DNA from: HyVt-443 sp964544655 | GTDB lineage: Bacteria > Pseudomonadota > Gammaproteobacteria > Chromatiales > Chromatiaceae | Assembly (NCBI GenBank): GCA_964544655.1 | Contig: CAZJCM010000012.1 | Coordinates: 1 to 64,000, forward strand | DNA: 64,000 nt | Direction of reading: 5' to 3' | In this document: one piece after another, positions 8,649 to 16,905 of the stretch | Numbering within the stretch: position 1 is the stretch's first letter | How the letters are laid out: each line of letters opens with the position of its first letter | Program-made: the position numbers and the translations under genes | The notes under the pieces: generated by a model | Database searches by the model: none | What the model was told of the DNA's origin: nothing | What the model saw: the letters and a program-made list of their open reading frames with translations, nothing else

Positions 8649-9503
8649 ATGTTTTCTAACAGGGTATCAATGGGGATTCCCCGGTCGTTTATGGCGCTAC
8701 TGGCATCGCTGGCAGTGCTGGGAGGCATGCCGCAAGAAGTATCGGCAGAGGGTGTTGATCAGGGGGCCGTTGCCCAGGAAGTAAGAAAGGAGATGCAGCG
8801 TTTGATCCAGGGGGGGGGGCTGGATGCCGCTATCGAACGCGGCATAGAGAACTATATCCGCAAACAGCGCGCGCTGGCCAGGAAACAGAACGCCCGTTCC
8901 AAATCCAACAATGCACGCAATCTTCGCCCGGTCTCGCCCAGTCGCGATCATATTGCCGGTAACCCTGATGCTACCATCACCCTGGTGGAATATTCAGATT
9001 TCGAATGCCCGTTCTGCAAGCGCTTTCATCCAACGGTCAAGAAGCTCATCGAGAACAATGGAGGCAAGGTCAACTGGGTCTACCGTCATTTTCCGTTGGC
9101 ATTTCACAATCCTGGTGCCCAGAAGCAGGCTGAGGCCTCGGAGTGTGCGGCAGAGATTGGGGGCAATGATGCCTTCTGGCGCTATTCGGATCTGATCTAC
9201 GGTCGCACTCGCTCCAATGGCAACGGCTTCCCTGTGGATGGCCTGGTGCCTTTGGCGGGAGAGATTGGGCTGGATACTGCTTCGTTCAAAAAATGCCTCG
9301 ACAGCGGCCGCATGGCAACACGTGTCGGTGAAGACTACGACGATGGGGTCAAGGCCGGTATCAGCGGTACCCCGGGCGTCATACTATTGAATCAGGAAAC
9401 TGGCGAAGTTATCCCGATGGCTGGGGCCGTGCCGGTGCAACAACTGCAGGCTGCGGTAGACAGGCTGGTTGCGTCCGGCAATGCCACAGACAAGGGACAA
9501 TAA
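8649..9503 (+). CDS. Periplasmic DsbA-family thiol oxidoreductase
   Basis: A 284-residue exported protein. The signal peptide is about residues 1-34, followed by an Arg/Lys-rich linker helix (35-95) and a DsbA-like thioredoxin fold (about 97-275). The active site is CPFC in DFECPFCKRFHP, and the cis-Pro loop is GTPGVIL. The helical N-terminal extension is typical of Com1/DsbA-like and ScsC-like proteins that oligomerise through it. Scs-type systems handle copper-induced disulfide damage, which fits the copAB context (inference). An AGAGG-type ribosome-binding site precedes the ATG. The CcdA-like gene follows 116 bases later and may supply reductant. Confidence 0.9.
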   Translation: MFSNRVSMGIPRSFMALLASLAVLGGMPQEVSAEGVDQGAVAQEVRKEMQRLIQGGGLDAAIERGIENYIRKQRALARKQNARSKSNNARNLRPVSPSRDHIAGNPDATITLVEYSDFECPFCKRFHPTVKKLIENNGGKVNWVYRHFPLAFHNPGAQKQAEASECAAEIGGNDAFWRYSDLIYGRTRSNGNGFPVDGLVPLAGEIGLDTASFKKCLDSGRMATRVGEDYDDGVKAGISGTPGVILLNQETGEVIPMAGAVPVQQLQAAVDRLVASGNATDKGQ

Positions 9504-9619
9504 GGCATGGGAATCACGATGTGAAGACAGGAGTCAGCAGAACCGGGGCAATGGAAAGCGCCCGCCCTGATCGGGAAACGTCAAAAGCAACAATCATCAC
9601 CCTTTTCCGAGGCTGAAAA

Positions 9620-10360
9620 ATGATGGATCTCCCTTCCGTTTCGCTGTTTGCAGCGTTTCTCGCCGGTATTATTTCATTTCTATCGCCTTGTGTGCTGCCG
9701 CTGGTACCTGGGTATGTCTCCTACATAGTAGGACATACCCCTGAGCAGGTGCAGGGCCGGCGTGATGGCCGGGAACTGATGTCGGCACTCGTTGTCAGCC
9801 TTTTTTTTGTTTTTGGCTTTACCGCAGTATTCATCGCCTTGGGCGCCAGTGCCTCCGCTATTGGTCGGCTTTTTGCAATCTATCGTTATGAGGCAAATAT
9901 TGTAGGTGGCGGCATTATCATCATGTTCGGCCTCTATATGACTGGCCTGTTCAAATCGGCTCTGCTATCCCGGGATATCCGTTTCAATGTGGATATGAAG
10001 GGGGGACGTTCGCTGTCAGCCTTTGTCATGGGACTGGCATTTGCATTCGGCTGGACGCCTTGTATCGGCCCCATTCTAGGGGCCATCCTTGCCATGACCG
10101 CGGTCTCCACCACCGTAGACAGTGGTATGCTGTTTCTATCCGTCTATTCACTGGGACTGGGCGTTCCCTTTCTGTTGACCGCACTGTTCACCAGTCGGAT
10201 GGTGACCCACATGAATCTTTTCCGCCGCATCGGACGCCCGCTACATATCGGGGCGGGAATACTTCTGATCATCATGGGTATTGCCATGATCACCGGTTAT
10301 CTTTCGATGTTTGGAATATGGCTGCTCAACACCTTTCCTTTTCTGCTCAATATTGGATGA
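9620..10360 (+). CDS. CcdA/DsbD-like membrane thiol-reductant transporter
   Basis: A 246-residue protein of the CcdA family (the DsbD transmembrane domain), with about six membrane helices. Conserved FLSPCVLPLVPGY (residues 20-32) and FGWTPCIGP (about 142-150) each carry one of the two redox Cys that shuttle electrons from cytoplasmic thioredoxin to periplasmic partners. Located just after the DsbA-like gene, it probably reduces that protein or feeds cytochrome c maturation. The second ATG three bases on is also possible. Confidence 0.92.
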   Translation: MMDLPSVSLFAAFLAGIISFLSPCVLPLVPGYVSYIVGHTPEQVQGRRDGRELMSALVVSLFFVFGFTAVFIALGASASAIGRLFAIYRYEANIVGGGIIIMFGLYMTGLFKSALLSRDIRFNVDMKGGRSLSAFVMGLAFAFGWTPCIGPILGAILAMTAVSTTVDSGMLFLSVYSLGLGVPFLLTALFTSRMVTHMNLFRRIGRPLHIGAGILLIIMGIAMITGYLSMFGIWLLNTFPFLLNIG

Positions 10361-10451
10361 CGCCAATACGGCCAAGCGCGTGAGACCACTGCCAAATTCT
10401 TTGCTGGGCATAGTCAAAAAATTTTCCAGTCGCATCGCGTTGTTTCTGACC

Positions 10452-10470
10452 TGAATGAATCAGAGGTTCT
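10452..10470. repeat. Solitary MITE end (half element)
   Basis: TGAATGAATCAGAGGTTCT matches the terminal inverted repeat of the MITE-like family. No matching left end or interior is visible nearby, so it looks like a broken remnant. It lies about 120 bases upstream of the sigma-54 promoter at 10592. Confidence 0.45.
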
Positions 10471-10591
10471 TTATCGGAACGTTGAATTTTTTATCGTTCT
10501 GTTTTTTTCTATTTCGATATTTTTATTCAAATAGCTGATCTAAGATACATAAGGCATTGAAATTATTATGATAAACGGTCTTATCTGGAAT

Positions 10592-10607
10592 TGGCACGGT
10601 AACTGCT
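10592..10607 (+). promoter_or_regulatory. Sigma-54 (-24/-12) promoter for the Met-rich protein/cytochrome operon
   Basis: TGGCACGGTAACTGCT is a near-perfect -24/-12 element with exactly 10 bases between GG and GC. Predicted transcription starts near 10618, leaving a leader of about 67 bases before the ATG at 10685. About 95 bases upstream is an imperfect inverted repeat (GAACG at 10477, CGTTC at 10495), a possible activator site. Confidence 0.85.
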
Positions 10608-10684
10608 TTTTTTCGACTGACCATGACAATGGTCTTTTATATTGATTTCAGCAGATCACAACAGTTATGAGAGGAAATAGACAG

Positions 10685-10993
10685 ATGAGAATCATAGAAG
10701 CAGTAGCTGTATCCGTTCTTGCGACGACGTTTTCATTTGGTGCGATGGCGGAGGCCAATCACCATCCGGAAAAGGGTGCAGAAGGGATGTCTTCATCGAT
10801 GACTATGGGTGGTGCAGCAATGCCGATGGGGAAAGAGGGAATGAAAGGAAGTGCCAGTATGGGAATGATGGCGCCAGAGAAAATGAAAAAGATGCAGGAA
10901 ATGATGAAGCTGCATATGAAGAACATGGAACAGGGCCAGGCCAATATAGAGGCGCTGTTGAAAGAACTGGTGGCGATGCAGAAGGCTGGATGA
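10685..10993 (+). CDS. Met-rich periplasmic protein
   Basis: A 102-residue exported protein with a signal peptide (about 1-22, ending GAMA/EA). The mature domain is about 20 percent Met, with many MG, MM and MK pairs, and contains a His pair (NHHPEK). This resembles Cu(I)-binding Met-rich chaperones (CopC/CopK/CueP-like in spirit), but no family is recognised. An ATG 18 bases upstream is in frame, but the GAGGAA ribosome-binding site is correctly spaced for 10685. It is the first gene after the sigma-54 promoter and the next gene is a cytochrome, so the activator at 5898 probably controls it. Confidence 0.8.
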   Translation: MRIIEAVAVSVLATTFSFGAMAEANHHPEKGAEGMSSSMTMGGAAMPMGKEGMKGSASMGMMAPEKMKKMQEMMKLHMKNMEQGQANIEALLKELVAMQKAG

Positions 10994-11025
10994 CCACTAT
11001 GATATCAACGAAGGAGATTGTATCA

Positions 11026-11556
11026 ATGCGGCGAATAGTTTTCACCATGTTCACGCTGAGTATCTCAGGATCCGCCCTTGCCGGGGGTATGCATATGCAA
11101 AGTTCGGAGGGTATGGGGCACATGGAAAATGCAGGGGGGATGGAGAATCATAACTCCCACTGGGTTTCACCCGAAGGGGCAGCTCAACGAATCAATCCGA
11201 TCAAGCGGGATGTCAGCTCGATAACTCGTGGTGCTTCGCTGTTTGCTGAAAACTGCGCTTCCTGTCATGGACAAAATGCAACCGGGGATGGTCCGGCAGG
11301 GATGGCATTGAACCCACGGCCAGCCAATCTGAGGAAGATGTCTGGCCAACATCCGGATGGTGATTTTGCCTGGAAGATCGCAAACGGCAGAGGTGCCATG
11401 CCAGCCTGGAAGAAAACACTGGGGGAAGATCAGATATGGGATTTGACCAACTACATCCAATCTCTGTCTGTAACTGAAAAGTCACAGGATGATGGAGTGG
11501 CTGAACAAATGAAGGCGCTTTCCGATGAGGATCATGGGCATGGCGGGGATACATGA
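11026..11556 (+). CDS. Secreted class I cytochrome c
   Basis: A 176-residue exported monohaem cytochrome. The signal peptide is about residues 1-19 (FTMFTLSISGSALA), followed by a Met/His-rich N-terminal stretch (GGMHMQSSEGMGHM) and a cytochrome c domain with CASCHG near residue 78 and a candidate axial Met in GRGAMPAW. The tail is His/Asp-rich (DEDHGHGGD). AAGGAG at 11011 fixes the start at 11026; an earlier in-frame ATG at 10990 overlaps the previous gene but has no ribosome-binding site. It is probably co-transcribed with the Met-rich protein. Met/His decorations at both ends suggest a metal-linked electron carrier. Confidence 0.88.
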   Translation: MRRIVFTMFTLSISGSALAGGMHMQSSEGMGHMENAGGMENHNSHWVSPEGAAQRINPIKRDVSSITRGASLFAENCASCHGQNATGDGPAGMALNPRPANLRKMSGQHPDGDFAWKIANGRGAMPAWKKTLGEDQIWDLTNYIQSLSVTEKSQDDGVAEQMKALSDEDHGHGGDT

Positions 11557-12165
11557 TAAGGCTTGAGTGTGAACCAGTCGCTGTTCTTCGAAGACTGATT
11601 GGCCGGTGAATCTTATGTCTGCCCCAATGTTGCGCCCGGGAATGTGGTGATCGTGCCGAGATGGTCATTCTCAGCCGGATTTTACGAATGACATCCCAGT
11701 CATTCGCCTGGCAGGCCAGCCTTCCGCTGTTCGGCATCGCACCAGGGGATGCCGTCAGATTCAGGAAATACCGGCTAGGGACGGCCAGATTGGTGCCAGG
11801 GCGCGGTCAACAGTGGCTGGTCATATTTCGTTACCTGCTAATATCCCTAAAAAATTATATATATATATCTCAATGATGGTGTGCCGTTCTGCATGTGATC
11901 GGGCGCAATATTGAGGCAGTTTCCCGTATCCACGCAGGCGGCCTACTATCGGTAACCATTGTTGGGGATGCCGGTAAACTAATGAACTTGTCGCTCTATA
12001 TGAAGCTGTTGTCAGCCTGTTTGGTCACGAAAGATCGGACACACTCTCGCAAAGTGGCAACGGCGTCAGGAGATTCCGTTTGGTCCTGCAGGCAGTGCCG
12101 GGTGATGTTGACCCGCATATCTGTGCCCCCAGTCCAGACACCAGGATCTCAGAGTTCCCTATTAA
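11557..12165. other. Intergenic region, left part of a 1-kb gene-poor stretch
   Basis: About 600 bases with no supported gene. There is a short AT-alternating tract near 11857-11870. A leftward frame near 12000-12120 has protein-like composition for about 40 codons but no family match, and may be a worn gene end. Confidence 0.4.
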
Positions 12166-12325
12166 GGAACCCCTGATTAATTCTGGGACAGGTGGATTGT
12201 GGAATGAAATGGCCCAGATCAAGGCGTGAATCGCAGCTAATAGCAGGTCTATTGGCAAGATTTACAACGCAGAGATGGGTGATTTAAGCCGCAAGACGCC
12301 GTTCCATGAGTTGATCAGAGGTTCC
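12166..12325 (-). repeat. MITE-like repeat, copy C (160 bp)
   Basis: Same element as 8455-8614 in opposite orientation, with ends GGAACCCCTGATTAATTC and TTGATCAGAGGTTCC. The flanks extend the symmetry (TTAAGGAACC at the left, GGTTCCTTAA at the right), so TTAA is either part of the inverted repeat or the duplicated target. No transposase is encoded. Confidence 0.85.
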
Positions 12326-12473
12326 TTAATTTTTAATCCTGTGAGAAGAGTTAATGAAATATTTCGTAAAGCTACTACATTTCCGGTCGATAGGTGAATG
12401 CAGCAGCAAATAATAAGAATTGGCATATCTTCGCTACTTGATGGTTTTATAGCCGTAAGGGCAGTTAATTTAA

Positions 12474-12507
12474 GTAACCTCTGATCAATTGATTGAACAG
12501 AGGTTCC
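12474..12507. repeat. MITE-like repeat, collapsed copy D
   Basis: The two MITE ends (AACCTCTGATCAATT and GAACAGAGGTTCC) lie almost back to back, giving a 34-bp near-palindrome without the interior. It is about 100 bases upstream of the chemoreceptor gene and could fold as an RNA hairpin. Confidence 0.7.
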
Positions 12508-12603
12508 TTAATTGGTGGCGACTTCAGTGAATATGCCAGCAACGGTTACGCTTTTTAGAAAGCGGCGGGAAATTATATCCTCAAGGTTTATTACAGGACA
12601 CTG

Positions 12604-14238
12604 ATGATGAATATATCTGATAACAGGAAAATGTCCCGGCGTTTTCTGCTATTGACGGTCTTATTGGCAGTCGTTGTCGTGATTGAAGGCAGCGTGATCA
12701 TGGTGGATAACATGGCAATTACCAGTCAATCCATCCAACTCGCCGAAAACAAAATTCCTATCCTCAACAAGGCCCACAAGCTAAAGCTGTCAGTGGTCCA
12801 GGTTCAGCAGTGGCTGACCGATATCAGCGCCACACGCGGTCGCGATGGACTGAACGACGGTTTTGAGGAGGCGGAGAACAACGCCAGGGAGTTCAGGGCA
12901 TTGCTCAACGAACTCATGGCGCTTGATAGTGAACATGCTGAGCGTTATCAGGCGATGCTTCCGGTTTTCGATGCCTATTACAATGCCGGTAAACAGATGG
13001 CACAAGCCTATATCGATGAGGGTCCTGCTGGCGGCAATCAGATGATGTCGAAGTTTGATGAGGTTGCCGCAATGATGGCAGAACAGGTGGATGGTTTCCT
13101 TGCGAGGGTTGAAGCGGAAGCTGCCGCCGTGCTGTCGAAGCAACAGAAATTAGCAGCATCAACTGGGCGCATGATCGTTATCGGTTCCCTGATCATCCTG
13201 CTGTGCATTGGTTTCGTATACCTTATCGTGTCACGGGCATTGGCCTATCTGCCCAAGGTTGTGGCGGAGCTGAAACGGGTAGCCGAGGGTGACCTGACCT
13301 CCTCCATCGATGTTACTCGTGAGGATGAAATAGGTGATCTGATGCGCGGATTGCAGTCCATGCAGAAGCGGTTGCTGGAGACAATTTCGCATATCAACGC
13401 CACGACCGCACAACTATCCACGGCGGCAGAAGATGTGTCCGTGGTAACAACACAGACCAGCACCAATATTCAGAAGCAGCAATCCGAGACGGAACAGATA
13501 GCTACGGCGATGAACGAAATGAATGCCACTATGCGCGAGGTGGCTGAGAGTGTCGGCAATACATCCGCCGCTGCCAATGGGGCAAATGCCGAAACCGCGA
13601 AGGGACGCGAGGTCGTGGAAGCGGCGGTGCATGGGATCCAGCAACTGTCTGGACAGATTGAAAACGCTGCGGAGGTCATTGCTCATGTAGAGAAAAATAG
13701 TGAGAACATAAACACAGTGCTGGATGTGATCAAGGGGATTGCAGAGCAGACCAACCTGTTGGCGTTGAATGCTGCGATCGAAGCTGCCCGTGCTGGTGAG
13801 CAGGGTCGCGGATTTGCCGTAGTGGCGGATGAGGTGCGCATCCTGGCAGGCCGGACACAGGAGTCTACTGCAGAGATCAACCAGATCATCGAGAAACTCC
13901 AGTTAGGTTCCCGCAATGCCGTGCAAGCGATGAATCAGAGTCGGGAACTGGCCAAGTCCGTTGTCGACCAGGCCGCTCTGGCAGGGTCTTCATTGACGAC
14001 TATCGCCGAATCCGTATCACGCATCGATGAAATGAGCACCCAGATTGCAACAGCTGCTGAAGAACAGAACGCCGTGGCGGAAGATATGAACCGCAATATC
14101 GTTCAGATTCACGACATGGCGACACAAAACGCCTCAGGTGCCCATCAAACTTCCTTGGCCGGGCAAGACCTGGCGCGCATGGCCTCGGAACTACAACGAT
14201 TGGTTGGGCAGTTCAGGGTGCAAGGAGAAGCAGTTTAG
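12604..14238 (+). CDS. Methyl-accepting chemotaxis protein
   Basis: A 544-residue chemoreceptor. TM1 is about residues 13-35, followed by a four-helix-bundle sensor (about 36-190), TM2 (about 193-213), HAMP (about 214-268) and a long cytoplasmic signalling hairpin. The hairpin tip EQTNLLALNAAIEAARAG is intact. There is no C-terminal NWETF-like tether, so methylation enzymes would bind elsewhere. The gene stands alone between a MITE and an IS256 remnant, with no che genes nearby. An alternative start is the ATG three bases on. Confidence 0.93.
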   Translation: MMNISDNRKMSRRFLLLTVLLAVVVVIEGSVIMVDNMAITSQSIQLAENKIPILNKAHKLKLSVVQVQQWLTDISATRGRDGLNDGFEEAENNAREFRALLNELMALDSEHAERYQAMLPVFDAYYNAGKQMAQAYIDEGPAGGNQMMSKFDEVAAMMAEQVDGFLARVEAEAAAVLSKQQKLAASTGRMIVIGSLIILLCIGFVYLIVSRALAYLPKVVAELKRVAEGDLTSSIDVTREDEIGDLMRGLQSMQKRLLETISHINATTAQLSTAAEDVSVVTTQTSTNIQKQQSETEQIATAMNEMNATMREVAESVGNTSAAANGANAETAKGREVVEAAVHGIQQLSGQIENAAEVIAHVEKNSENINTVLDVIKGIAEQTNLLALNAAIEAARAGEQGRGFAVVADEVRILAGRTQESTAEINQIIEKLQLGSRNAVQAMNQSRELAKSVVDQAALAGSSLTTIAESVSRIDEMSTQIATAAEEQNAVAEDMNRNIVQIHDMATQNASGAHQTSLAGQDLARMASELQRLVGQFRVQGEAV

Positions 14239-14297
14239 TCTGTGGACTTGCAATGGAATGCAGACATTCCAATCTCCGAATTTTACAGATCCACCCG

Positions 14298-14596
14298 CTA
14301 ATTCTGGTCCTGTAAATGCTGTGCACCTTTAGCTATCTCTCCCGGCTTCCAGTTGCGTATAGGGCGGGTCCATTTAATGGCGGCATTTTTCAGCCCCATA
14401 TAGAGCAGTTTCATTATTGAGTTATCATTTGGCAAGGCTCCACGATTTTAAGTATCTTTCGAAAGGTGTAGGTCGGGGTCTCAATTGCATTGGTTGTGTA
14501 GATCACCCGTTGGATCTCTGGTGGATAATCGAAGAACACTGTTAGCCGTTGACAGTCATCACGACAGCTGGGACGATACGGTCGCCCTACAGACAA
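14298..14596 (-). pseudogene. IS256-family transposase, C-terminal remnant
   Basis: The leftward frame encodes LTVFFDYPPEIQRVIYTTNA, the signature region of IS256-type (Mutator-like) transposases. A frameshift near 14424 then moves the match to the next frame, which continues through LPNDNSIMKLLYMGLKNA and KWTRPIRNWK to a stop at 14298. The N-terminal catalytic part is missing, so it is dead. No terminal inverted repeats were recognised. Confidence 0.85.
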
Positions 14597-14616
14597 ACGC
14601 GATATATTTAGAGGAA

Positions 14617-15288
14617 ATGAAGACTGAACCGAGCACGGATTCGATCTCCCTCCGGCCGAAGGTTAAATCAGGTGAAACCATTGCTCAGGCTGCTGTAGCG
14701 GCCTGTCTCGATCGTGCGCTGAACTATTGTCTTACGCTGGTATTGCTTAGTGCGTCACTCTTGCCTGGTTGGGCATCTGCGGAGGTCATAACCGGCAAGG
14801 ATGCACAGACCGGCTTACGCACTTGGGAATGGAAACAGGCGGGCATCTCAGTCCAATTGGTGCAGCGCCTGCCAGACCAAACCCGGGCATTTTTTCAGGG
14901 GCGCGGGTTTTCCAGTGCAGATGCAGATATCATCGGCCGGGCCTGTGTTTTTCAGACTATCTTTCGGAACGATGGCAAACAACATTTGACCTACGATCTG
15001 AATGACTGGCGGATCACCTATCAGGGTAGAGACCTTCCTCTGCTGACCAAGGAGCGCTGGAACGAGAGGTGGGAGTCTGGGGCGGTGAGCAAGGCCGCCC
15101 GTATCGCTTTTCGCTGGTCGTTTCTGCCTACCCATCAGACGTTTGAGCCTGGTGACTATAACTGGGGTATGACCAGCTTTGGTCTTCCACCAGGAGAGTC
15201 ATTCGATCTTGCCCTGGTTTTAACCGCTGATGGAAAAATCATTACCGGCCGGATACCGGGAATCGTCTGCACTGAGGATAAGCCATGA
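14617..15288 (+). CDS. Exported protein of unknown function
   Basis: A 223-residue protein. A hydrophobic segment (about residues 33-55, LTLVLLSASLLPGWASA) looks like a signal peptide after an unusually long polar N-terminus. The true start may be later, or an unusual start may apply, because the ribosome-binding site is too close to the ATG at 14617. The mature part has no recognised domain. It has one Cys near the middle (GRACVF) and one near the end (IVCTED). It overlaps the TlpA-like gene by four bases (ATGA), so the two form an operon and may act together on a redox target. Confidence 0.6.
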   Translation: MKTEPSTDSISLRPKVKSGETIAQAAVAACLDRALNYCLTLVLLSASLLPGWASAEVITGKDAQTGLRTWEWKQAGISVQLVQRLPDQTRAFFQGRGFSSADADIIGRACVFQTIFRNDGKQHLTYDLNDWRITYQGRDLPLLTKERWNERWESGAVSKAARIAFRWSFLPTHQTFEPGDYNWGMTSFGLPPGESFDLALVLTADGKIITGRIPGIVCTEDKP

Positions 15289-15809
15289 GGAACTGCTCAA
15301 TATCCAGGATACTGATATCCCTTATTCTGCTTGCCCTGTCGCAGTTCTCGCACGCCCAGCAGGCAGGGAAGGGGCTTGCACAGATGCCCGGCAGACCGCT
15401 GGCGACCGATTTCGTATTGACCGATCTGGATGGCAAGCAACACCGGCTCTCGGATTACCGGGGACAGGTGGTCATTATTAATTTCTGGGCCACCTGGTGC
15501 CCGCCCTGCCGGGCAGAGATGCCTTCCATGCAGCGTGCCTGGGAACAGTTGAAAAAAGCGGGCATTGTGATGCTCGGTATCGACGTGGGTGAGGATGAGG
15601 ATACTATCTTTCAGTTTACCGCCAATTACCCGGTAGAATTCCCACTGCTGATGGATCTGGACTCCAAGGTCATCGATCAATGGCCGGTACTGGGGTTGCC
15701 TACGACTTTCGTGGTGGATACCGAGGGCAGGATTGCCTATCGTGCCATTGGGGGAAGAGAGTGGGATGAGCCGGAACTGCTGGCTTTGGTGCGGGCGCTC
15801 AAACAGTAA
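15285..15809 (+). CDS. TlpA/ResA-like periplasmic thioredoxin
   Basis: A 174-residue exported thioredoxin of the TlpA/ResA/AhpC-TSA type. The signal peptide is about residues 1-24. The active site is WCPPC in FWATWCPPCRAEMPS (about 71-75), and the cis-Pro segment is GLPTTFVVD. Such proteins reduce periplasmic disulfides, for example in cytochrome c maturation. It is translationally coupled to the upstream unknown exported protein. Its stop lies 14 bases from the breakpoint of the duplicated sulfur locus. Confidence 0.92.
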   Translation: MRNCSISRILISLILLALSQFSHAQQAGKGLAQMPGRPLATDFVLTDLDGKQHRLSDYRGQVVIINFWATWCPPCRAEMPSMQRAWEQLKKAGIVMLGIDVGEDEDTIFQFTANYPVEFPLLMDLDSKVIDQWPVLGLPTTFVVDTEGRIAYRAIGGREWDEPELLALVRALKQ

Positions 15810-15823
15810 CAAGCCCCACAAAC

Positions 15824-16074
15824 AAAGCCACGGGCATCCATGCAGGCGCCGCAAAGCAGGACCTCTCCTTTACGGATAACAGACTTGGGTGCCAGCTTGA
15901 TATTGTAAAGCCCCAGGGGGGCGGCCTGCCCGCGTTTGGCGCAGACGATCGCATCGGCCATCAGAAACACCGTGACCTTTGCGTCCGTGTTGCTCAAGGC
16001 CTTGGCCAGGCGCAGACCGATGTAGCTGCGTTCGGTGCCGATGCTGGGTCATTCAAAATGATCAGGATATTCAT
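15824..16074 (-). pseudogene. Truncated, frameshifted copy of the DsrE-like gene at 24631
   Basis: The minus strand begins with the same start context and first eight codons (MNILIILN) as the intact gene at 24631-24975. One base is missing near codon 10, which shifts the frame and gives an early stop. Further on, the original frame resumes as SNTDAKVTVFLMADAIVCAK. Similarity ends abruptly after CMDARGF at 15824, so the last third of the gene is gone. This is a decayed duplicate. Confidence 0.9.
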
Positions 16075-16119
16075 GATGTACTCCTGGTATATGGATGCCA
16101 GTGAAAAGTCACTGTGGCA

Positions 16120-16905
16120 TCAACCGAACAAGACGCTCTTGATCAGGATGTAGCTGGCGACGAGCATCAGAAAGCCGCCGAAGCCTTTCTTCAGGTGATC
16201 CCCATGCAATCGATGGCTCAGCTGGCTCCCGACGACGCTGCCGGCGATGGCAATGGCGGTGAAGACGGCCATCAGCCCATAGTCAACGGGCACGGATCCG
16301 GCATAGCCAGCGAATCCGGCGAAGGATTTCAGGGCGACGATGCTCAACGAGGTGCCGACCGCACGCTTCATGGAGAGCCCCGACAGCAGCACCAGGGCAG
16401 GGACGATCAGAAAGCCGCCGCCCACACCGACGACACCGGTCAGGATGCCGACGCCGATGCCGTGCAGGGCGATGTGACCATAGTGGGGCTCTTCGCAATC
16501 ACCGCTTTCACATTCGATCACGGCGGCGGCCCCGACGGACCTGTGATGCTGGGGTCTCGGCTTGAGCATCTTCCAGGCGGCGGCATACATCACCACCGCA
16601 AACAGGCCCAGCTGGATCACTACCGGGGTGATGACGCCGAGCAGGGCGCCGGCATAGGTTCCGGCCACGCCGAACAGTCCGAAGATGGCCGTTACCTTCA
16701 GGTTCACATTGCCGCGCTTCCAGTGCTGCAGGGCGGTAATGGTGGCGGTGACGGCGACGATCCCCAGGCTCATGGCGATGGCCGACTTCGGCTCCACGTC
16801 CAGCAGGTAGAGCAGGGCCGGCATGGTGATGATGGAGCCGCCGCTGCCGAATATGCCGAGCAGCAGGCCGGTGGCGAGACCTGCGATGATGACCGATAGT
16901 GACAC
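16120..16905 (-). CDS. TauE/SafE-family membrane permease
   Basis: A 261-residue protein of the TauE/SafE (DUF81) family with about eight membrane helices in two homologous halves. Each half starts with a Gly-rich signature: GIFGSGGSIITMPAL near residue 17, and GVVGVGGGFLIVPAL in the second half. Members move sulfite, sulfoacetate or other small sulfur compounds, or take part in sulfur assimilation. The GTG start overlaps the upstream stop as TAGTG and has a well-placed AGGAG, so coupling to the TVP38-rhodanese gene is likely. It has no counterpart left in the second copy of the locus (24.6-26.7 kb). Confidence 0.88.
   Translation of the reverse strand: MSLSVIIAGLATGLLLGIFGSGGSIITMPALLYLLDVEPKSAIAMSLGIVAVTATITALQHWKRGNVNLKVTAIFGLFGVAGTYAGALLGVITPVVIQLGLFAVVMYAAAWKMLKPRPQHHRSVGAAAVIECESGDCEEPHYGHIALHGIGVGILTGVVGVGGGFLIVPALVLLSGLSMKRAVGTSLSIVALKSFAGFAGYAGSVPVDYGLMAVFTAIAIAGSVVGSQLSHRLHGDHLKKGFGGFLMLVASYILIKSVLFG

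Noticed and set aside
11661..11876. A 71-codon open frame in the gene-poor stretch
   Set aside because: No ribosome-binding site, no family resemblance, and the end runs into an AT-repeat tract.
16114..16899. A 261-codon rightward open frame over the TauE/SafE permease gene
   Set aside because: It is antisense to a clear membrane permease; the translation is low-complexity Gly/Asp/His/Gln and resembles no protein.
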